From Dipteris shenzhenensis (taxonomy: Eukaryota; Polypodiophyta; Polypodiopsida; Gleicheniales), in the NCBI GenBank assembly GCA_047967505.1, contig CM106540.1: 64,000 bases of DNA, one strand, 5' to 3'. Below, piece by piece: positions 22,001 to 34,000 of this stretch; the first letter of the stretch is position 1, and every line of letters starts with the position of its first letter. The position numbers and the translations under genes are program-made. Under the pieces are notes generated by a model. The model was given only the letters and a program-made list of their open reading frames with translations, was not told the origin of the DNA and made no database searches.

Positions 22001-25000
22001 AAACAAGGGAATCGAAGAGAAGAGACTTGGTCCTGGAACCCTGAAAGTGGAATTGAAAAACATTGCACTCAAGTTTGAGCGAGTGCAACATACCTTGTGC
22101 TTGATTTTGGCGAGTGCAATATACCATGTGCTCAATCGGGCTTGCATGGTGGTCTCATCACGAAGACGTGCTTGAGAAGAAAGCTCCAATATAGCTATAA
22201 GACACGACAATCTCATAGGTGCCCCATAGCTATATTGGAGCACCTGTGAGATTGTCGTGCCCCATCAAAAGTAAATTGCTCTCAGTCGCATGGTTATCCC
22301 TTACTGGGCCCTAGGTGTTTTATGAGGGTGAGCCTTCTTCTTGGGCACTCTCGATCCGCCAACAGGTGATAGAGCCCTGCTCTCTTCAAGAGGTACCACA
22401 TATTCCTTTCAGAGCTTCACATGTTTCAGTGGACACCTCTTGGGAGATTTTGGCTAACATTTCCTCTTGGCACATTTGGAGAGCCAGATGCACAGAGGCC
22501 TTGGATGGCACCCAGATACACCCATCACAGGTGTTCACGGGTATTTGGAGTGACACGGTTCACACTTTGATAGCCATATGGGCTAACATGCAGGGCCCTT
22601 CACGGGCAGCCTCTTCTAGGAGGACTGTATTTCTTCGAGTTTGGAGGGGTTCTCCCTTTTTCTCCGAGGTTGCTACCAAATTGAGATGGCACTATCAGCC
22701 CCAATCCTTTCTTTTTGGCTCTTGAGCTTTTCATGCATCGCATGGTGTATCCCGTATTCCCGTATGGAGCTTGCTCTAACGGTTTTCTTTGATACTTAAT
22801 AGAAGTCTCTTTTTTGGGAAAAAAAAAAAAAAGTAAATTGCTCTCAATGTGCTGCTGTCCAAGACGTTGACAAGATAAAAAATTTAGGAGGCTCTTGTGC
22901 ACTAGATGTATATAGGGGGTAGACACTTAGATGTACACAGTTAGTGTAGCTAGGGGCTTTTGGATTTAGTGGGTACTTTTTTGCTAGAAATTATGGACTG
23001 ATGTAAACATTTCAAGTTATGAAAATATGTTTTGTAGGGACTCCTATGGAAGATGTTGAGTCACAGTGTGGGTGCACCAAGTCTTCCAGAGCGCCATGGT
23101 ATCGAATGTGACATGGTGTTTTTTTTGGATGACATATGTCTATCATTGTTATCCGTTGTCATGTGATTGTGTGGTCATATGTGGGCATTCAAGCATTAAT
23201 TGCCCTACGTGAAGTTTGTGAGTGGGGGTGGTACCTAAGGTTTAAAGTGAGGTTTAATTGTCTTGGCCTAAGGTTTTGAGAAGGGAAGGGAAGAGTGGTA
23301 AAAATCAATCTGCTTACGAGGCTGGAAATCTGGTAATGAAGTGTGACGTGCCTGTTGGAAGCATGGTGGCTACCTGACTCTGTTCTCCATGCTTCTGGAT
23401 GGCGAGTTGGTGATGGCACGCGGGATTGCAATTGCTGGAAAGTCCTGGGAATGGGTCATGCGCTGAAAAGAACGGGCTGGACGTCTGTGGGCTTGTCTGT
23501 GAGATGGTTAAATGAGAGCAGACTATTTGAGTGAAGAAGATTGGTCAGACTAGAGCTACGCTATGATTGCTTGAGGGCAGTCCAGTCATTCCTCTGTTTT
23601 TTGTTATCATCTGTTTTGGCGATCCTGCTGGGAAAGTTGTGCCTTGAAAAGGGATTTGTGTGAGCCCGAAACAAGAAGACCCAGGAAGAATGGCTCAGAA
23701 TTTTGCTTGCTTTTATGGTCTGCCTAATGAGAACCCAGAGAGATTCATTGAAAGTTTGAAGTTCACAGCATTGATAAAGGATAGAAATGCCCCTGAGGCG
23801 CTGCTACAAATATTGTCCTTCTGCCTCATGAGATAGGCACATACATAGTTGCAGAATTTTGTTGCTGATTTTCCTGATGGGCAGGGCGTACAAAGGAACC
23901 CGAGGTATGCTGAGGTGAGGGCTGCCTTTGATCCCGGTTTGTTTTCACTAGAGATGCTAATGGTTTGTGGAGAGATCTGTGTGTCTTGCAGCAGAAGCCC
24001 ACTCAATCAGTGGATGAATACTTGGGCAGATTTACTGTGGTGTGGAATAAGTGGCAATCTGCCTTGTTGCCAGAGGTCCCTCCTCGTGTGATTAAGAAGG
24101 ACCGTTTTATAGCTGGGGTAAAGTTTGACATTCGAGTAAAGGTGGAATGTAAGGAGCTGTCTACCTATGAAGATGCATTGAGAGTAGCCGAAGAGAAGGA
24201 ACGGAAGCAAAGGAGGATGACCCGATTGGGTTTTGAGATGTATGTGGTGAAGAGTACACCTGAAGTTACCCCTTATATGGTAGAAGAGCCACCAAGGTCA
24301 GAGCCCAAGGAGGAGGGGCCTATCAAAGAGGCGATCCATGAGAAGTCTATTAAAGAGGAGATCCATGAGACGTCTGAGCTCATGAAGAATCTCAGCCTCA
24401 ACTCGAAGGTGGTAGAGGACAAGGCAGAGCTCCAAGTGGTCGAGGACTAGGAGGTATGACTTCTTCTAGTGCCCCATCTTCACGACACGCAGGCCGTGGC
24501 CGAGGTATGTTTGCTCTTAATGTGCAGTAGTTTAATTGGGGTGATTGGGGCCACTACAGCTCTCATTGTGATAAGCCTCCTTGTATGGGTGGGGATGTGT
24601 ACCCATTGCCATCTCGATTAAATAATCGTGCTAATGACCATAGTGTGGAAGTGAAAGATGTAGGCCAACCAAGTGCAAGTGGAGCTGTCAAGGCTACTGC
24701 AGAGGAGAAAGGAAAAGGAAAGATTGTAAATTTACTTGGGTTGGAAGAGGATGATGTGACAATCGTGCCTTTAGGAAAGAGAGACCATGATGAAGAAGCA
24801 AGGCCAAGTACAAAAAAGGGTAAGCATGTTGAGGATGTCATTACCTATCAGAGGAAGAAGACCAAGAAGCCAAGGAGGAAGTATAAGACTCTCGATAATC
24901 CTATTGGTAGGGAGCAAGGAGAGTATGACTTGGTGGAGGATCTTTCTAGAAGGAATCCGTATATTACTTTTGGGCAAATGATTGGTCTATGTCCCAAGCT

Positions 25001-28000
25001 GAAGAAGGAATGGCGGCGTGCAGTGAATCCTATAGCAAAAAGAATGCTTAGAAGGAAGCTAGAAAGGTAATGTCTATTTCTGAACCTCCTGATATTTGCC
25101 CTCTGTGGAGGCCTAGCACAAAAGTTTCGGGCTTGGAGAGGCATACATTGATGGTGGTACTCAGATTTGTGTCATCACTCAGTCCTGTGTTCAGAAGTTG
25201 GGCTTAAAGATCTTCTCCCTCAAGTTTCCGCATTCGAATGGCCAAACATGCGAAGGTACAGAGCTTGGGAATAGTGATTGGGCTGGATGTTGAAGTTTTT
25301 AATGTGCATTGTAAGGTTGACTGTCATGTTATGCCTGCTGGTTTGGGAGCATATCCTTTGATCTTGGGGAGACCGTGGCTGTGAAAAGTGGAAGCAATTC
25401 AAAATTGGGGTAATGGAGTCATCATTGTGCATGCTTCTTCAGGTCAAAAGATGAGCTTTGATATGGTTAGTCATCCAGAAATTTCAGATGCAGAAAAATG
25501 GGAAGAGGAAAGTGAAACATCCAGTGAAGAGGAGAGCAGTTTAACTTCAGAATGTGATGAGGCTGATGTAGCATTCAGTGGTGGTGCAGAAGATTTGCAA
25601 TTGGATCAAGAGGCAGCTGCTGTAAATGAGGAAGAAGAGGACCAGTATGAGGTGACAGAGAGGTTTATGCAGCCCAAGAACCCTCAGGAGTCCACCAAGG
25701 AATTGGTTGAGTAGACATTGAGTCCAGATCTCTCTGCAGAGGAGAAGGAAGAATATTGTAAGATGCTCCGGAAGTGTTCTAATTTATTTATCACATCATA
25801 TGAGCAGATAAGAGGACTCAAGGGGAGGCCATCGAGGATTGAATTGAGGGAGAATGCTAAACCAATATTTCAGAAGATGAGGAGGTTGAGCCCTGAGCAA
25901 ACGGAGGTGTTGAGAGAGGAGATTGTCAAATTACTCAAGGCTGATTTCATTTATCCAGTGGTTCATACAGATTGGGCCAGCCCAGTGGTAGTTGTGCCAA
26001 AGAAGGATGGAAGGTGGAGGGTGTGTGTGGATTACAAGCCCTTGAATGCTGTTACCAAAAGGAAACATTAACCTTTACCACATCTAGATGATATCTTGGA
26101 TAGGATAGCTGGCCATGAGATGTATAGCTTATTTGATGGTTATTCCAGCTATTTTCAGATTGCTATTGCTCCAGAAGACCAAGTGAAGACCACCTTCATT
26201 ACTCCATGGGGTTGTTTTAGCTATAGGCGGATGTGCTTTGGTCTCACGAATGCTCCATCTCATTATCAGGAAAATTTTGATGAGGTATTGGCATCATTCC
26301 TGGATGAATTCTACAAGGTGTTTATTGATGATATCTGTATTTATAGTGGTCGTAAGGAGCACATGGAGAAACTGGATCAAGTTTTTCAGAAGTAAGATGA
26401 GAATGGAGGTCAGTTAAATCCAAGAAAGTGTCACTTGGCAAGGACTAGTATCAAAGTATTGGGTAACGTAGTATCTGAAAATGGTATTGAGCAGGACCAA
26501 CGTCAAAGCATTGGTTGTGCTATCTTCTCCATCAAATACCAAGCAGTTGCATACCTTAATGCAGAAGGTGAAGTATTTGTCCCGGTTTATTCGCATGCTG
26601 TCTCAAGTGTTGTTTTCTTTTCAACAGTTGCAAAGCATGATCCTTTGAAGTGGACCAATGAGTGTGAGGAGGTATTTCAGGCTGTGAAGGAGTTGCTTGA
26701 AGTGCAGTCTTGAACTCTGTGTTGGTGAAAGGTGCATCAAGCAAAACATGCATATCCGGTTTCACCAACATAGGGATGCTCTGCCAAATAACCTGTCTAG
26801 CATCCTCTCTATCCTGTGTGTCAGGATCTGCAGTAAGAAGGGCGGCATAGAAATCTGAAGCTATGCGCAGGACGTCATCTGGATATGTCTGTAAAAACCC
26901 GTGTGAGTCAATAAGCTGGGATGCAGTCTCTCTACTATGTCTAGGGCCAAGGGTAGAGAAAAAGTGTTTATTGACTCTACCACCCATCTGAATCCAGAAG
27001 GACTCCCGTGCATGAAAGGCATGCTCTGCTCTCTAATCAAGCAATGTCTGCTGATGAGCCCTTGCTGCAGCAAGGCGCTCCTGAATCCAAGCATTTGAAG
27101 GCCGTTTCTGCTCTTCCCTTTGCAAAGCTGCCAACTGCTGACGAATACCAATCTCACGTCTGAGAATATCTCGTCTCCTAGTACTAGCAACTGAGCAGTA
27201 AAAGTCGCTAATACCATAAAGGGCAACACCTACATGTGATGGAGATGGCTGCCCACCTTGGACATGAGAAACCCATATCTGCAAGGCTGCCTCACTAAGG
27301 TCCTCCTCTGTATACAAGCATCCGGAATCCTGATGCCGGCATACCGACCTCTCAAGTGAGGCTCTGAGATAGCTAGCACAACAAGAAAGTGGTCTGAAAT
27401 GGAAACCCCAGCAGCAATGCATACCAATCCACCTTTGTCTAGTGCCCAATCATCTACATAGAATCTGTCAATGCGTGCATGAATAGGCATCTACTGTCTC
27501 CTGTTCGACCAAGAGAACAAAAGGGACTGTGGTTAAATAAGAACAACATCGTCCAACCAAGTATCTCTGCCACAGTAGTGAAAGACGAAGGCATCCCAAG
27601 CCGCTCTCTCCGAAGAGTGAAATCCTCCTTCTCTACCCCCTTTTTTGTCTGACAGTAGCTCAACCATGTTGAAGTCACCTCCAATCACCCATGAATCTGC
27701 AATGGGGGCCCAAGCAAATCCTTCCACATAATGACACGTTCCACTCTAATGTTGGAGGCATACAGGTTAAGGAAACCAACCTTATGCCCTCCAATCAAGA
27801 GAATAATCCACTGAGCCCTAGAGGGGATAATGACTCCATGTCCAACAACTAAGGGAAGAACCAACTATGAAACTAAAATAGAAGTGCCTCCCCTAGTGCC
27901 CAAGCAAGGCAACCAAAACGTATGGCCAGAAGGCAACTTGCTTGACCTGGCACAATCCCTAGAATCCAGTTTGTGCTCCTGCAAAAAAGACATCAATGGA

Positions 28001-31000
28001 ACCCCCAGTAACACCTGGATGAAGCTGATCCCGGATCAGCTGTCTGCGGTGGCGATGTGGGATTCCACCTAGGCCCTGTATGTTCCAGCTAACAATCCTC
28101 ATCAACGGGAGAATGTAGAATGGAACACCTTACCCAACCTAGTGGCGGAAACAAACCCCTCAACAAGGGAAGGCCTCCTGCTCGAGGAGTGAGAAATGGA
28201 ACCAAGTGGCAAAAAATCAATAGGGGAAAGAACCCTGCCAGCTGACGAAGAAGCCCTGTCAATAGGAAACCCAATCACTGGCTCACCAAAAGTAGAGGGC
28301 ACAAACACCTCCTCTGGGAAATCTGAAGCATCTACCAAAGCTGAAAATGAGTTCCTATGAATTAGGCCAGACACCGAAGTGCAAAGGATCCCTTCTGAGG
28401 GAAGAGGATCAATTATCCAAGGGAGGAAGTGAGGACTGCTCAAGACGACTTTGTGTCTGAACGGCCGCAGAGACCTCTCCTATCTCGGGGAGAGGGTCTG
28501 GCACCGAACCAAATAAAGGTGGACCTGCTGGGTCCAGGGGAGAAGCTACAACCGGGGAGGAGGTCGAAGCTGAAGCGTCTTAGACTGTGAGGTGAGACTA
28601 GAGGGACAGCCCGAGCTGAAGCAAAGTCAACTAATGCATCCTCGTGAATTGAAGGTGGAATCTGCACACGAACCGAAACCCAACGAGGTGCAACGGATGG
28701 CCCTGAAGGTCGTGAGGCACCGGAGGCAATAGGCGGCGGTAGAAGCTGTACCATCACCCTGAGGAGGACCACCCTGTCGAGGCCAAGGAGCAAGTGTTGG
28801 ACTTGTACCACCACCCTGTCGAGGCCGTGGGGCGGTTGCTGTACCAGAAGGCTTCTTGGGCCTTTCTTCTTCCTAGGGCAATCCTTGGCAAAGTGTCCAA
28901 TGGTCCTGCATATCCTACACTGGTCCTGCCTACCTGCAATCTCTACTCTCTCGCAAAAAAAAAGAACCATCCGGGCATTGAAGCATAACATGGTCCATTA
29001 TGAGGTTAGGAACCTTACGGAGGACCCTAACTCTAGGTACCCCATCAGCCCTGGTTGCCTCTGCTGCAGTCAACGGCAACCCAAGGAGGGGGGGGATCTC
29101 AGCAAGCACGCCGAAATGCTCCCCAATAATAGGAAGAAGTCGATGGTAAACTTGGGGAAGCCCAAGAAATCTGATGAAGAGCGAAAATTTTTCCTTGTCT
29201 GCCTCCACTGGGTCGTAACCAATATTGAAGACGTCAAAGAAGATCTTCATATGTCCCAGGTGTAAAATCTCAGCTTTTCCAAGTTGTCAAAGACAACCTA
29301 GAAAAAACATCGTCCTAGAAGACGAACATCTAAAAGTCATGGACTGAGGTCTGGGGGAAGAGCCGCAAGCATCCAGTCTCTTGCTTGGGATCTGGAAGGG
29401 TGAGACCCGAAGATGCGTGCGATCAACGTGGTAGAGCATTCAATCTCTATGTCCTTCTTGAGCTGTTGAACTCGTCTTCAAAAAATATAATAGTTTTCGC
29501 GGCTGATGGACATGGAATAGGATTGGCCGACGGAATATCCATCGCCAATCGAGGTGAGGAGGCCCATTCGAACACTTTTGAGGCTCCGTCCGTTCCAAAA
29601 AGCGTTGCGGGAGACAGGAAGCAAAAGAAGGGGATGCGTAGAGGAGGGGGCTGAGGCGGGGGGATAGGGAGTGGGGGAGAGGACAGGGGGGTAGAGAAGA
29701 GGGGGGTAGAGGCCGGGGGTAGGGAGCGGGGTAGAGGAGAGGGGATTTTGCAGAGGCATTTGAATGAGATGATTGCGAGTTGCCAAACACATATACTTGA
29801 ACTTAAGAGTTTGCAATTAAGCTGGAATTAAGACTTATACAGCTTAAACACAAAGTGACATCATTGGAAAATGCAATATGATTGAGGGGCCAAGACGGGG
29901 CCCCTCCCTTATCCAGGCTCACTTTATTCTTGAAAATGGAGATACAAGACCAAGGTGCAATGCACCTTCCAAACTGATGAACTCAGTGAAAACCTAGGAC
30001 CTAGATACAAGACTCAAGAGCATATGTGTAAGGTAGACAACAAAAAGGAGGACTCCAAGCTCAGGTTTCAACTCTTGGCTTGCCCAATCCACAAGGAAGA
30101 AGCCTGCAACAATCACCACTTACGTCCAACATTAGAGACAAGCACTAGTTTCTAGAAAGATAGTAGAAACAACATGAAATAGTGCTGTAAATGAGATAAA
30201 CTTGACAATACAGGCTCCCTTCGTGACTTGACCCTTTTGTAGATGAAGTCCTTGATACCTCTGAAGCTACCTTGGGTGAGGAGAGTGTGGAAATGGGGCT
30301 GGAATGAGAACAGCTTGAGAGAAAGCTTTTATGGAGTGATAGCTGTAGAGAGAGAGTGCCAATGCTGATCCCAAGGGAGGGGATGTAAGAGAGGAGCTGC
30401 TGCTGTTCCAGAGGTGCACAGAAAGGCAGATTTCTGCAAGGGAAATGGGCTGGAACAGTAGAGAGAGAAATTCTGCAGTAGAGAGAGAAAGACTGCAGCA
30501 GGAGAGAGAAAGGGGCTGTGGCTGCTCCAGGCTAGGAGAAGGAGAGAGGATGTTGCTGCTGTTCCAGAAGAGCTGAGAGGGGGAGATTTCTGGAGAGGAG
30601 GGGCTGGAACTGTAGAGAGAGAATGTGCTATTGTAGAGAGAGAAAGTGCTGCTGAGGTGAGAGAATGGCCTGGGGAGAAGCTGGCTGCACCCAAGGAGCT
30701 GGAGAGGTTCTGTTGCATCATCCAAAAGGAGGGAGAAGAAAAGTCACAAAATTTTCATGTGAGGAATGAGGGGGAGAGGCCTTCTTTTATAGGCTCAGCC
30801 CCCCCCCCCCAAGGCCTAGAGTGGAAGGTGGACACTTGTCCCAGATTTTTGGTGGGCTGCAGTCCCAAAGAGGACAGCCCACAACCTGCCCCAAACCAAA
30901 CACTTGGCCTGCATGCCCTGCCACTTGCCATGCATGCTGCCACATGTGTGGGACAGGTCGACTGACCTGCCAGCTCAGATTCCATGTGGCAGTCTGCCAC

Positions 31001-34000
31001 GTGTCAGCTGCCACGTGTCACTCCCAAAAACCCTAAAATTCCAAAGTTGTCAGAATTCAATTCTGTTCGCACCCACGGGTTCCTAAAAGCTTAGACTATC
31101 TATTGACGTACTCTAAGGTCATAATTGAGCCATACTGAGCTCATTTGTTTGTCGTCTTATCTTGTATCTCCATTACTCTTGGCATGCTACCAGGCCCACA
31201 CCCAAAGCTCAGGGAACATTCTCTTGAATGGTTCCTAGGTCGGTATGCAATCTGTGCATTTGATTGGTCCCATGTTTGGGTACTCAGGTGGGGTGTGGTT
31301 TCCAGATGTCCCTCTCAAAGAGAGGCCATCACTCTTGTGGGTCACTAATGCCCATAACCCCAAGCAAGGGGGTCCACCCTCAAATGCTAGACCTAGTCCC
31401 CATTGTCCGTAACTGAACAGTAGGAAAACATTTCATTTCTTAATAAGCATACTATTGAAAAACAAAAAGAAATAGTACCAAGCAAGTGGATACATGTTGA
31501 AGCAGGATGACAGGGCGGAGGAGGGGGAGAGGGCTGAGAGGCAGCGAAGGGGGAGCGGGCTGCGAGGGGAGGGGGCGGGCTAAGAGAGAGAGGAGGGGAA
31601 GGGGGAGCGGGCTGAGAGGGGAGGGGGCGGGCTGAGAGGGAGAGGAGCGGAAGGGAGAGCAGGCTGAGAGGGAAAGGAGGAGGGAGGGAGGGGCTGAGGG
31701 CAAGGGAGCGGGAGGGAGGGAGGGGCTCAGGGAGAGGGGGCAGCAAGGGAGCGGTGTCATGTGCACAGATTGGTATCTGACGTGTACTAGGTACACAGGA
31801 CTAGCTCAGGTTAGCCTGGGGAGGCTTAGAGCTAGGCAGGCTTGATTCTCGGGTTGAGTGGCAAGGGTACAAACTATTTATAGGTCTTCGCTATTTTTGG
31901 CGCCGGGGCCCGAGTCTATAAAAGGGGCCCAGGGGGTTCAGTTCTCAGTGTGCAGTTGGGAGCAAGTCTCGTTCCCAGGTGCCAGGTCTGATCCTGGATT
32001 GAGTCGCGGACGCGCGCCTGCATCTTAGCATAGCCCAAGGCCCAGTGGCAGATCCAAGGCTTCACAGCACCACCTGGTGGTATGGGACACCAGGCTGGTT
32101 TGGATCTGATTGGGAGTTCGTGCCAGTAGCTCAGCTCGTGGCTCGGAGGGGACATCTTCTGATTCGGGATCACATCCCGTAGATGTCATGGTTGGGTGGT
32201 GAGCAGCCTGCTCAGATCTGACGTGTGTGTGGTTTGCTTGCAGATCAAGGGTTTCAGGAGTGCTGGGATGTGTCAAGCGGGGAGGAGCAGCAGCTCCAGC
32301 AAAGATTGAGAGAGCAAATCTGAAATATAAGGATAAGGAAATTAAGGAAGGTGTCTTGGTTCTTCGCTATGATAGCAAGCTGGATAGTACTTTTAAGATC
32401 AAGTTTGTGACAAAATGGGAAGGTCCTTACCGTGTTCTGAAGAAGTTTTCAAATGGTTCTTATCAGTTGGGGAGCTTAGATGGCAGGATAAATAGAAACA
32501 GAGCGAATGGTTTAAGGCTGACGAGGCACATTGTCATAATAATGCAATGGAGTTTGCGTGGACCTACTGTGATGAAGGTAGGCAAGCCAGAGAATCTCAT
32601 GGATGAAGACATTTCATGTGAGCTGAAGCACATGTTCATGATGAGCTGCAAGTCAAGAATGTCTGCAGCCTGTGGGTGGGCAAAATATGATAGGCTAAAA
32701 AATGTAGTGCACTGGATGTATATAGGGGGTAGACACTTAGATGTACACAACTAGTGTAGCTGGGGGCTTTTGGATTTAGTGGGTGTTTTTTTGCTAGAAA
32801 TTACGGACTGATCTAAATATTCTAAGTTATGAAAATCTGTTTTGAGGGACTCCTATGGGAGATGATGAGTCGCAGTGTGGGTGCACCAAGTCTTCCAGAG
32901 CGTCATGGTATCCAATGTGATGTGGTGTTGTTTTTGGGATGACATGTGTCTATCATTGTTATCCGTTGTCATGTGATTGTGTGGTCAAATGTGGACATTC
33001 ATACATTAATTGCCCTGCGTGAAGTTTGTGAGTGGGGTTAGTGCCTAAGGTTTAAAGTGAGGTTTAATTGTCTTGGCCTAAGGTTTTGAGAAGGGAATGG
33101 AAGAGTGGTAAAAATCAATCTGATTACGTGGCTGGAAATCTGGAAATGAAGCGTGGCGTGCCTGTTGCAAGCATGGTGGCTACGTGACTCTGTTCTCCAT
33201 GCTTCTGGATGGCGAGTTGGCGATGGCATGTGGGATTGCAATTCCTGGAAAGTTCTAGAAATGGACGTGCGGTCAAGAGAACGGGCTGGAATCTTGGGCA
33301 GTTGCGTGAGCATCGACAAATGAAGGCAAACATTTTCTGTATGAGGTTTTGGCCAAGCGCTGAGTATCGCAATTTCGTCCGTACGTTGTTTCCCAGGCTC
33401 ATAGGTTGGTGCGGGCTGATGGCTATGCACGAGGCGTGAATGGGCTTTGACACCAGTACCAGCTGATGAACGCAAATTAATTCACGTCTATTTCTATATC
33501 ACATGCCTTGACATACAGCTACGAGACCCTAAACACTAACACAAATCTCAATCATAGTCATCAATGAAACCTAGTGTTTAACAAACAAAATAATGAAAAT
33601 GACTACAACAAATGAAGGCAATATCCCAAAGACTATATAATCTCCTCCCCCAGTTTGAGGGAACGGGCGTACACAAAGTGTATTTCAAGCATGTGAATGT
33701 GAGTGTCATATGTGCAACAGCCTAATGAGACTGCCATATTCAACATTTAACATGCAATGAGAAATGCCAGAAAGCTAGTTACAAACTAAACATAAAAGAT
33801 CGTAGAAACCTGTTTTGAACTACAAAATCAAGATCCTTTTGACAACTTCTTCTTTTTTTTTCAAAAAAGAGACTTCTATTAAGTAAGAAAGAAACCCGCT
33901 AGAGCAAGCTCTGTGCGGAAATACATCATGCTAAGCATGTAATAAAAAACACCTCAGAGGAATGAGGTAGAAAGAAACCAAGGCTGAGGCTGAAAATGCC

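Larger units (their letters stand above)
26705..29760 (-). mobile_element. Plant L1 copy lacking its 3' half, inside the Gypsy element
   Basis: On the minus strand it runs from a purine-rich 5' region (about 29,640-29,750) through ORF1 and the endonuclease to the first part of the reverse transcriptase, where it stops abruptly at 26,705 with no poly(A). The L1 at 33,850-38,300 has the same order and continues past this point. Loss of the 3' end, not the 5' end, means a later deletion rather than ordinary L1 truncation. Confidence 0.85.
22898..33430 (+). mobile_element. Decayed Ty3/Gypsy element carrying a nested L1
   Basis: Two long direct repeats (22,898 to about 23,609 and 32,708 to about 33,430) enclose gag, protease, reverse transcriptase, part of RNase H and the integrase C-terminus in Gypsy order. 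The integrase core is absent. Between RNase H (ends 26,713) and the integrase end (starts about 32,290) lie an L1 copy and about 2.5 kb of other DNA. LTRs differ at roughly one base in ten in the first 200 bp by eye, so this insertion is much older than Copia-1 or Copia-2. Confidence 0.88.

Noticed and set aside
23617-23632. TGGCGATCCTGCTGGG as a firm Gypsy primer site
   Set aside because: The position is right, but I cannot name the tRNA with confidence, so it is only mentioned with the LTR.
29385-29654. 89-codon plus-strand ORF as a gene
   Set aside because: It is antisense to L1 ORF1 and its purine 5' region; no independent support.
30267-30725. Ser/Leu-rich ORFs of 130-152 codons
   Set aside because: Products of GAGAGAGAA and AGCTGCTG low-complexity DNA; different frames give equally long and equally meaningless proteins.
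31771-31782. TGGTATCTGACG as a Copia primer site
   Set aside because: It differs from TGGTATCAGAGC in the second half and has no recognisable LTR end with CA within 2-3 bp upstream.
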